36,221 nucleotides of DNA from CAZMXI01 sp964570205 (GTDB taxonomy: Bacteria > Planctomycetota > Phycisphaerae > Tepidisphaerales > Tepidisphaeraceae), in contig CAZMXI010000026.1 in NCBI GenBank assembly GCA_964570205.1, forward strand, positions 1-36,221. Direction: 5' to 3'. This document shows positions 23,766-30,301 of this stretch, piece after piece. A model generated the notes under the pieces. The model worked only from the letters and a program-made list of their open reading frames with translations, was not told where the DNA came from and did not search any database. Position 1 is the first letter of the stretch. Every line of letters starts with the position of its first letter. A program made the position numbers and the translations under genes.

Positions 23766-24035
23766 ATAGCCTCCAAGGCAACAGCCTTACACAAGATGTG
23801 GACCCACTTCTCAGTCAGAATACCCACGAACACTCGTCCGCACGCTCCGGCGTACCGGGTGCTGAACCGGGCGGATGCCAATAATCCTAGCATGATATGC
23901 CGGACAAACGGGACTATATCAAATCCACCCCGCCTGTAAGCCCCGTTTTTTTTGATTTGTCGATATCGTGTGATGCACCATCCCTTTCTAAAGAGGCCCG
24001 TTCCGCCCGACGATGATCCATTCGAGGTGACCAAT
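23766..24035. promoter_or_regulatory. Divergent intergenic region of the giant gene
   Basis: This 270-bp gap is more AT-rich than its surroundings. It contains the GGAGG ribosome-binding site of the giant gene (23770-23774) and a T8 run at 23946-23953. The latter reads as A8 on the minus strand and could act as an UP-like element for leftward transcription. I see no convincing -35/-10 pair in either direction. Confidence 0.3.
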
Positions 24036-24437
24036 ATGAACGATGGCCCGACCTGTCCCCAGGAACCAGAGCAGACCGCTCGCGATGTCGTTGATCGCCG
24101 ATCCGGCCTGGATCGCCGTCAAAAACCGCGCCAGGACGCTGGTTACGCCGGCCCCGAACGACGGATGAGCGAGCGCCGAACGGGACTGGAACGGCGGCGC
24201 GGGCCCGGCCTGCGTCGTTCCGACGACCGAAAGGCCGCCGAAGAGGGCGAGATGACCCCAGAACAGTTCGAGTTCATTCGAGCCATCGAAACATATAAAA
24301 AGGTCAATAAGAGGCTCTTCCCCACCTGGACCGAAGTCCTCGAAGTCATTGATCAGCTCGGCTACCGCAAGGTCGAGGCCCGAACCATTCGCCTCGAATC
24401 CGTTCCCGAGCCCCAGCTTCACAAAATCCCCGCCTGA
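24036..24437 (+). CDS. Small Arg-rich protein with conserved C-terminal helix domain
   Basis: A 133-aa protein with two parts. Residues about 20-75 carry repeated RRxGLxRR motifs (RRSGLDRRQ, PERRMSERRTGLERRRG, GLRRSDDRK), giving a strongly basic, probably disordered tail of the kind often seen ahead of small regulatory domains. Residues about 80-125 (EQFEFIRAIETYKKVNKRLF then PTWTEVLEVIDQLGYRKV) form a compact helical unit that resembles small planctomycete proteins with a winged-helix-like repressor fold. I cannot name a family. ATG 24036 has GAGGTGA 5 nt upstream; an earlier in-frame TTG at 23952 has no ribosome-binding site. It may be a nucleic-acid-binding regulator; this is inferred from charge and fold pattern. 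Confidence 0.75.
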   Translation: MNDGPTCPQEPEQTARDVVDRRSGLDRRQKPRQDAGYAGPERRMSERRTGLERRRGPGLRRSDDRKAAEEGEMTPEQFEFIRAIETYKKVNKRLFPTWTEVLEVIDQLGYRKVEARTIRLESVPEPQLHKIPA

Positions 24438-24446
24438 ACAGGCGGG
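24429..24446. terminator. Hairpin between convergent genes
   Basis: CCCGCCT (24429-24435) and AGGCGGG (24440-24446) form a perfect 7-bp stem around a 4-nt loop that includes part of the TGA stop of the small Arg-rich gene. No U-tract follows. It sits between convergent genes and may serve as a bidirectional 3'-end structure. Confidence 0.45.
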
Positions 24447-24507
24447 TGCCTGCCCCAATGCCGATCCGCGCCCGCCCGGAACCACCCCCCCCCGGTGGAG
24501 AAACGGC

Positions 24508-25830
24508 TCACGGCCATGACTTGCGCCACGCAAAGGCTTTATTGGCCAATCGTTGCGCGATGTCTGGATGCTGGGCAGCGAGATTGTCGGTTTCGCCCCG
24601 ATCCACGGCCAGGTCATACAACTCCAGATGGGATCCATCTGCATTCACCAGGAGTTTCCAGTCCTTCTCCCGCACGGCCAGGCTTGGGCTGCGGTCCCGC
24701 GGCGGCGCAGGGTACCTGAAGAACTCATCGTTGCGGCCGTACTCCCAACAGAGAATGCCCTGGCGCTCGATCGGCTTTCCAAGAAGTGCGCCGGCCATGT
24801 CCTGGCCATCGAACTCCACTCCCTGGGGCCGTGGGACTGCGGCAATCGCGCAAAGGCTCGGGAATAGGTCGGCGGCGCTGAGAACCGTCTGCTCATCGAC
24901 CCGGCCGGCGGGAACGCGGCCCGGCCAGCGAGCGATGAACGGCATGCGGATGCCGCCTTCGTATAGACTCAACTTGCTGCCCCGCAGACCGGCAGTGCGG
25001 CTGCCTTTGAACGTGGGGAGTGGCCCGTTGTCGCTGGTGAAGATCACCAATGTGTTGGCGTCCAGCCCCGAGGCGCGCAGGCCGTCCATCAGCCGTCCGA
25101 TCTGTCGGTCGAACTCAACCATGACCCCGCGCAGGTTCCTGGCGGTGTCGCCCTTGGGAGCCTCCGCGCCGGGCACCCATGGCGTATGCACATCGTCGGG
25201 CCAGAGGTTGACGAAACAGGGTTGCGCCGAACGCCGCTTGAGGAAGTCGAGTGTTCGATCCACGAAAAAGGCGCTGCGCTGCCACCGCTTGACCGGATCC
25301 TTGTCAGACCAGATCCATGGGGTGGCCGTGATGTCCGGATGCGGCTCAGGGCTTTCGTAGGTGCCCGCATGTTCATCGTAGCCATAGGCGGCGAATGCCG
25401 GAGCGTCGGCCACATCACGCCCGCCCCCCAGGTGCCACTTGCCGAAGTGCGCTGTGGCATAACCCGCGGCCTTGAGCGCCCGCGGCAGCGAAGGCGCTTT
25501 GGGATCAAGATAGTCCGCCTGCCCGCAACCCCGGTTGCCGGCACGGGTCTGCAGGAAGCTCGTGATGCGCCAGCGGGCGGGAAACTGCCCGGTGATGATC
25601 CCCGCCCGCGATGGGGAGCAGATGGGCGATGCGCAGTAGTACTGGCCGAACCGGATCCCTTCCCTGGCAAGCCGATCGATATTCGGCGTAGGCGCCTGCT
25701 TGCCCCCGTAGCAGCCCACGTCGCCGATGCCCATGTCATCGGTGAGGATGACGATGATGTTGGGCCTCTGGGCGGCGATGGACTGGCTGCACAGAGCGCA
25801 CAGAACGCTGAGAAACTGCAGTAACTTCAT
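24508..25830 (-). CDS. Secreted sulfatase (formylglycine type)
   Basis: A 440-aa arylsulfatase-family protein that hydrolyses sulfate esters, probably on sulfated polysaccharides. It has a signal peptide (about 1-20, ending IAA-Q), the metal-binding start RPNIIVILTDDMG (D31, D32), and the catalytic CSPSR motif with C71 as the residue converted to formylglycine. Other landmarks are GKWHLGG, the HTPW segment and the late FTSDNG motif. The C-terminus is a short LELYDL/E-TDNLA domain typical of the family. ATG overlaps the last four bases of the upstream sulfatase gene (ATGA), so the two are translationally coupled. The Cys-type site needs a formylglycine-generating or anaerobic maturase enzyme, which is not in this window. 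Substrate cannot be assigned. Confidence 0.95.
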   Translation of the reverse strand: MKLLQFLSVLCALCSQSIAAQRPNIIVILTDDMGIGDVGCYGGKQAPTPNIDRLAREGIRFGQYYCASPICSPSRAGIITGQFPARWRITSFLQTRAGNRGCGQADYLDPKAPSLPRALKAAGYATAHFGKWHLGGGRDVADAPAFAAYGYDEHAGTYESPEPHPDITATPWIWSDKDPVKRWQRSAFFVDRTLDFLKRRSAQPCFVNLWPDDVHTPWVPGAEAPKGDTARNLRGVMVEFDRQIGRLMDGLRASGLDANTLVIFTSDNGPLPTFKGSRTAGLRGSKLSLYEGGIRMPFIARWPGRVPAGRVDEQTVLSAADLFPSLCAIAAVPRPQGVEFDGQDMAGALLGKPIERQGILCWEYGRNDEFFRYPAPPRDRSPSLAVREKDWKLLVNADGSHLELYDLAVDRGETDNLAAQHPDIAQRLANKAFAWRKSWP

Positions 25831-27998
25831 GGCCCATCCAATTCAATGACCACGGATTCGATTTCGCCCGCGAATCTGTTGGGCGCACGGTATGGACCCA
25901 CAGGGCCGGCGGTATCGCGGCCGACATCCAAGCCGTCCACGGGCATGGCCTCGATCAGGCCCCGCGCGGTCGCGGTGGCGGCAACCTTGCCATCGACGGC
26001 GAGGGTTAAAGTACCTTTGGCATCAAGCTTTGCCGTGACCTCGCGCTCGCCGGCCACCGCCGCGGACGTGGTCGCCGAGGCGACGTTCCGTCCGGTGCGG
26101 ACCGTGCACACGAGCTTTCCGTCTGCCAAGAACAGCGCATAGCCATACGCAGTGCCGCCCTGAGCAACAATCACGCCTTCGGTCGCAGCGCCGGTCCGGA
26201 GCTTGGCCTTGATCGTGAATGCCCGTCCGGCGATAGCGGGCGAATGAGCCCGATCCAGATGGTCGCCCGCCTTAAGAACAAAGCGGCGTTCCTTGCTGAA
26301 CGCCTCGTTGCCCTTGCCGGCCTTCGCGCCTCGCCACGCGCCCAGCGGGAGGACGTCAGCCCGCTGGGCCCAGGCATTCCAGGCCTCCGCCATGGCCTTC
26401 ACGCGCTCGGGCTGATCGGCCGCCTGGTCATGAAGCTCGGATCGGTCAGTCTGAATGTCGTAGAGTTCCCAAGGCTTGTTCTCTTTCGCCACCAGCTTCC
26501 ACCGCCCTTCGCGGATGGCCCGGTTGCCCTCATGTTCCCACGCCAGCGGTTTGGTGCGGGGGATCTCCTTCCCGACAAACGCGGGGCGAAGGCTGACGCC
26601 CTCCATGGGCTTGATCTTGCGGCCGCCACACTCCTCGGGATAGGCCGCCCCGGCGACATCCACGCAGGTGGCCATGATGTCTACGAGTTGCCCGGGCTGC
26701 GACTCGAGTCGGCCCCGGCGTTCGGCTGGAATGGCCGCGGGCCAGTGGGCGATCAGGGGCGTGCTGATGCCCCCCTCGTGCACCCAGTGCTTAAACTCGC
26801 GAAAAGGCGTATTGCTGACGTTGGCCCAGGCGCGCCCGTAGGCAACGTAGGTGTCGGCCGGACCGGGCATCACGCCCGGACCGGTGCGGACCCACCGGCC
26901 ATCACGCGTCTGCATGGGCGGCCAGATCGCGGGCTGAAGCTGATCGGGCTTCATCGGCGTCAGATCCGCCGGCGATGGGCCGTTGGCCGATCGGCCCTGG
27001 CCTTCGGCGCAACCGCCGTTGTCCTGGAGGAAGAGAATGAGGGTGTTGTCAAGCTGCCCGCGGCTTTGCAGGTGCGCAACCACGCGTCCGATGCCCTGGT
27101 CCATGCAGTCGATCATCGCCGCGTACACTTCCATGCACCGCGCCTCCCATGCCTTATCCTCGACCGCCGACCATTCAGCCGCGCCGGGCGATAGGACGGT
27201 GGTGGCGGGGATGAGGCCCAGCTCTTTCATCCTTGCAAACCGCGCAGCGCGAATAGCCTCGTATCCACGGTCGTACCGACCCTTGTACCGCGCGATGTCC
27301 TTCTCCAGTGCGTGCATGGGCCAATGTGCCGCGGTGTAGGCAAGATAGAGGAAGAACGGCTTGTCGGGCGTTTCACTTGCGTGCTGATCGAGGTATCGCA
27401 CGGCGTTATCGGTGATGGCGTCGGTGTAATAGAATTGCGCCGGCTTGTACTCCGGGTCGTTCTCCGGCGTGATGAAGGTGTTCTGCCGGCACAGCGTGGT
27501 CGGATCGTAGAAGCTGCCGGCGCCGGTGATGGTACCGTAGAATCGTTCGAACCCGCGCTGGACCGGCCACGCCGAGTTGTCCAAGCCAGAACGGTCGTAC
27601 CGGGTGACGTGCCACTTTCCGGCCATGTAGGTGCGATATCCCGCTGGCCGAAGCACCTCGGCAATGGTCACGCAGCGGTCGTTGAGCACGCCGCGATAGC
27701 CGTCGTAGCCATTGTCGCTGGTCATGTGCCCGATGCCCGCCTGATGCGGATGCAGCCCCGTCAGTAGCGAAGCCCGCGTGGGGCAACATCGCGCGGTGTT
27801 GTAGAACTGCGTGAACCGGACGCCGCCCGCCGCCAGACCGTCGAGATGGGGTGTCTGGATCTCGCCGCCGTAGCAACCCAGGTCGGAGAAGCCCATGTCA
27901 TCGCTGAGGATGACGATGATGTTCGGCCTGTCGGCGGCAAGGCCCGGACAGCACAAGACACACAGAAACAGCAGAGAATGGGCGAGGTGGCGCTTCAT
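25827..27998 (-). CDS. Secreted sulfatase with C-terminal LamG-like domain
   Basis: A 723-aa arylsulfatase-type enzyme. I start it at the ATG at 27998, because a signal peptide (MKRHLAHSLLFLCVLCCPGLAA) follows directly and GGAGG lies at 28006-28010; the frame is also open to 28031. It has DDMGFSDLGCYGG, the catalytic CCPTR motif with C71 as the predicted formylglycine site, GKWH and LQDNGG. A long insertion between about 230 and 400 is usual for the larger sulfatase subgroup. Residues about 560-723 are a concanavalin-like (LamG-type) beta-sandwich with FTIKAKLRTG, YALFLADGKLV and FAGEIESVVIELDG, probably a glycan- or surface-binding module. It is the first gene of a coupled pair. The cysteine-rich signal peptide could alternatively carry a lipobox. 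Confidence 0.93.
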   Translation of the reverse strand: MKRHLAHSLLFLCVLCCPGLAADRPNIIVILSDDMGFSDLGCYGGEIQTPHLDGLAAGGVRFTQFYNTARCCPTRASLLTGLHPHQAGIGHMTSDNGYDGYRGVLNDRCVTIAEVLRPAGYRTYMAGKWHVTRYDRSGLDNSAWPVQRGFERFYGTITGAGSFYDPTTLCRQNTFITPENDPEYKPAQFYYTDAITDNAVRYLDQHASETPDKPFFLYLAYTAAHWPMHALEKDIARYKGRYDRGYEAIRAARFARMKELGLIPATTVLSPGAAEWSAVEDKAWEARCMEVYAAMIDCMDQGIGRVVAHLQSRGQLDNTLILFLQDNGGCAEGQGRSANGPSPADLTPMKPDQLQPAIWPPMQTRDGRWVRTGPGVMPGPADTYVAYGRAWANVSNTPFREFKHWVHEGGISTPLIAHWPAAIPAERRGRLESQPGQLVDIMATCVDVAGAAYPEECGGRKIKPMEGVSLRPAFVGKEIPRTKPLAWEHEGNRAIREGRWKLVAKENKPWELYDIQTDRSELHDQAADQPERVKAMAEAWNAWAQRADVLPLGAWRGAKAGKGNEAFSKERRFVLKAGDHLDRAHSPAIAGRAFTIKAKLRTGAATEGVIVAQGGTAYGYALFLADGKLVCTVRTGRNVASATTSAAVAGEREVTAKLDAKGTLTLAVDGKVAATATARGLIEAMPVDGLDVGRDTAGPVGPYRAPNRFAGEIESVVIELDGP

Positions 27999-28061
27999 AC
28001 CCAGACCTCCAGTGCCGAGTTGGTGATCCATGCGGGCCGGCCAGTAAGAGCTGACGGCAGG

Positions 28062-28067
28062 AGTATA
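28062..28067 (-). promoter_or_regulatory. Possible -10 box for the sulfatase pair
   Basis: TATACT on the minus strand lies about 64 nt upstream of the sulfatase start. No clear -35 hexamer is at 16-18 nt, so this is weak evidence. Confidence 0.25.
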
Positions 28068-28145
28068 TCCGAAACCGCCGGAGCATGTGGGGGTGGAAGT
28101 GACTCAAGCCACGCAGCGGGCACTTCCCACCCGGATCGACTCCCG

Positions 28146-28151
28146 TAGAAT
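28146..28151 (+). promoter_or_regulatory. Possible -10 box of ribF
   Basis: TAGAAT lies 27 nt before the ribF ATG, in the 180-bp divergent gap shared with the sulfatase pair. The same hexamer precedes the gene at 2667. No good -35 hexamer is seen. Confidence 0.3.
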
Positions 28152-28178
28152 AGGACCGCCTGCAAGCCGGGAAGCATT

Positions 28179-29147
28179 ATGGAGATTCTCTACGGACTGG
28201 ATGGTCTGCGTCGCCTGCCCCACGGCAGTGTGATCACCATCGGCAACTACGACGGTGTGCACCGCGGCCATCAACACCTGCTGGCCGCCTGCCGCAATCT
28301 CCATGCACAGCATGCCCACCCGGCCATCGCGGTCGTTACCTTCGAGCCCCACCCGCTCACGGTCATCAAGCCCGAGCTGGCGCCGCCCCGCCTGTCGCCG
28401 TCGGCCGTCAAAGAGTCGCTGCTGTGCGCCCAAGGGGTCGATTACCTCGTCGTCCTGCCGCCCGAGCCTCGAGTTCTGAACCTCACCGCCGAGCAGTTCT
28501 GGGCATTGCTGCGAGATGATGTGCGCCCGAGCTGGATCGTGGAAGGATCGACTTTCAACTTTGGCAAGAACCGTGCAGGCACGATCGACAGACTCCGGGA
28601 ATGGGCGGCGCCCACCTCCGTTCGAGTTCATGTCATGGATGGGCTCCGAGCCGTGCTGCTGGACCTGTCCATCGTCACCGTGAACAGCTCTCTGGTGCGA
28701 TGGCTTCTCTCGCACGGGCGTGCCCGCGATGCCGCCATCTGCCTTGGTCATCCATATATCCTTCAAGGACAGGTAGTTGAGGGCCACCGCCGCGGCCGAA
28801 CCCTTGGCATGCCCACCGCCAACGTCGATTGCGGCGACCAGCTCGTCCCGGCCGATGGCGTCTACGCCGGGCGTATCCGCATCGGCGATGCCCCCTATGC
28901 CGTTGCCCTCAGCATCGGAACGATGCCAACCTTTGGCGAGAACAGGCGGCAGGTCGAGGCACACCTGATCGGATTCGATGGCGACCTGTACGGCCAGACC
29001 ATCGCCGTGGAAATGCTGGATTGGGTCCGAGACCAGCGCCGATTCGCCAACATAGATTTGCTTAAACATCAGATGTATAAAGATTTGCGATTCTGTGCAG
29101 AGCGACTGTCCCTGGACCCCGCCCGCGAAATCGCCACGACCACGTAG
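28179..29147 (+). CDS. ribF: Bifunctional riboflavin kinase/FAD synthetase
   Basis: A 322-aa cytosolic enzyme that phosphorylates riboflavin to FMN and adenylates FMN to FAD. The N-terminal nucleotidyltransferase domain has GNYDGVHRGHQ (H28, H31 of the HxGH-like motif) and FEPHP. The SSLVR segment near 170 takes the place of the usual SSTxIR motif. The C-terminal riboflavin-kinase domain has GHPYILQGQVVEGHRRGRTL followed by GMPTANV, and the later GTMPTFGE and EAHLIGFDGDLYG motifs. Length is normal for RibF. GGGAAG-type purine residues lie upstream of the ATG. It is followed after 25 nt by the DHH phosphoesterase gene, a common bacterial neighbourhood (ribF, nrnA, truB, rbfA). Confidence 0.96.
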   Translation: MEILYGLDGLRRLPHGSVITIGNYDGVHRGHQHLLAACRNLHAQHAHPAIAVVTFEPHPLTVIKPELAPPRLSPSAVKESLLCAQGVDYLVVLPPEPRVLNLTAEQFWALLRDDVRPSWIVEGSTFNFGKNRAGTIDRLREWAAPTSVRVHVMDGLRAVLLDLSIVTVNSSLVRWLLSHGRARDAAICLGHPYILQGQVVEGHRRGRTLGMPTANVDCGDQLVPADGVYAGRIRIGDAPYAVALSIGTMPTFGENRRQVEAHLIGFDGDLYGQTIAVEMLDWVRDQRRFANIDLLKHQMYKDLRFCAERLSLDPAREIATTT

Positions 29148-29172
29148 TCTGCGGCCTCGACACAGGAGAATC

Positions 29173-30201
29173 ATGTCAGAGACAGCCCATCGCATCATCG
29201 ACGTTCTGGCGAAATGCAGGCGGGTGCTTATCACCACGCATGTCAGCCCGGACGGCGATGCGCTGGGTTCCGCCGCGGCCATGGTCCTGGCCATGAAGCA
29301 AAAGGGCATCGACGCCGAAGTTCTGCTCTTCAGCCACCTGCCGCGGAAGTATGCATTCATCTTCCACGACGCCCACATTCCCTTCCATGACGTCCAGGCC
29401 GGCATTCCGGCCGATTTCCCGTTTGCCAGCTACGACGCGCTGGTTGTCGTCGATACCGGCACCTGGTCGCAGCTTCCGGGGCTCCAGGCGCGCATCGCGG
29501 CATGGCCGGCCCCAAAGATCGTCATCGACCACCACAGAACCCAGGAAGACTGGGCCGACCTCAAGCTGGTCGATTCCACCGCCGCCGCCGCGGGCGAAAT
29601 CGTCTACGAACTCCTTGTAACCTGGGGCATCCGGCTCGATCCGACGCTGGCGATGGTCCTGTTTGCGGCCATCACCACCGACACCGGCTGGTTTCAGTTC
29701 TCCAACACCGACCCGCAGACGTTCCGCCTTGCCGCCGACCTGCTCGAAGCCGGCGTCGACATGGATCGCATGTACCAGGCGATCTACCTGAACGAGCGGA
29801 AGGAGCGCCTGGCGCTTCAGACCCGGGCCCAGCAGTCGCTGGAGTTGCATCTGGGCGGCCAGATGGCCGTCATGTGCCTCACAAAACAGGATTTTGCCGA
29901 AACCGGCGCCAGCCTTCCGGATACCGAGAACGTGATCAATGTACCCCTTCAGGTCGCGACGGTGCAGGTAAGCATTCTGATCGTCGAGCCTCCCGAAGGC
30001 AAGCCCATTCGCGTCAGTCTTCGCAGCAAGGGGCAGTTGGACGTGGCGCAATTTGCCGAGCAGTTCGGTGGCGGCGGTCATCTCCGAGCGGCGGGCCTGA
30101 AGCTGGATTCCAGCTATTCGGACGCCCGAGAGAAGATAATCCACGCCATGGTACGGCAAATGGCCAACCTGATGGACGGACATAACGTAGAATCGGTATA
30201 G
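29173..30201 (+). CDS. nrnA: DHH/DHHA1 phosphoesterase, NrnA-like
   Basis: A 342-aa cytosolic enzyme of the nanoRNase/pAp-phosphatase family, which degrades short oligoribonucleotides and dephosphorylates 3'-phosphoadenosine 5'-phosphate. Motifs: THVSPDGDALGSA (metal ligands, 22-34), VVVDTGT (91-97), the IDHH signature (D119-H121), ITTDTGWFQFSN, and the C-terminal DHHA1 glycine motif GGGGHLRAAG. The ATG at 29173 has AGGAGA just upstream and follows ribF by 25 nt; an upstream in-frame start would overlap ribF. All metal-binding residues are present. The choice between NrnA and the related cyclic-dinucleotide phosphodiesterase activity cannot be made by motif alone, but there are no GGDEF or PAS domains, which favours NrnA. 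Confidence 0.94.
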   Translation: MSETAHRIIDVLAKCRRVLITTHVSPDGDALGSAAAMVLAMKQKGIDAEVLLFSHLPRKYAFIFHDAHIPFHDVQAGIPADFPFASYDALVVVDTGTWSQLPGLQARIAAWPAPKIVIDHHRTQEDWADLKLVDSTAAAAGEIVYELLVTWGIRLDPTLAMVLFAAITTDTGWFQFSNTDPQTFRLAADLLEAGVDMDRMYQAIYLNERKERLALQTRAQQSLELHLGGQMAVMCLTKQDFAETGASLPDTENVINVPLQVATVQVSILIVEPPEGKPIRVSLRSKGQLDVAQFAEQFGGGGHLRAAGLKLDSSYSDAREKIIHAMVRQMANLMDGHNVESV

Positions 30202-30283
30202 CTCGCTGGTTCGGGCTGGTTCCGCGCCCGCGGCGAATGGGCGGACGAGGCGTGACAATGGCCTGCACAACACAAGAGTATAT

Positions 30284-30298
30284 GCAACAAGGAGTTGC
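30284..30298 (+). promoter_or_regulatory. Hairpin presenting the Shine-Dalgarno in its loop
   Basis: GCAAC (30284-30288) and GTTGC (30294-30298) form a perfect 5-bp stem with loop AAGGA, which is the ribosome-binding site of the gene starting at 30302. The SD lies in the loop, so the stem could present or modulate it. No promoter was recognised in 30202-30283. Confidence 0.45.
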
Positions 30299-30301
30299 GT
30301 T

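Noticed and set aside
23952..24035. Longer form of the Arg-rich protein starting with TTG at 23952
   Set aside because: There is no ribosome-binding site before it and the residues are unlike a conserved domain. ATG 24036 has a good Shine-Dalgarno.
24485..24498. G-rich run after the sulfatase stop as a possible terminator or quadruplex
   Set aside because: Only a 5-bp CCACC/GGTGG stem can be drawn around a homopolymer, with no U-tract. A single G run does not make a quadruplex.
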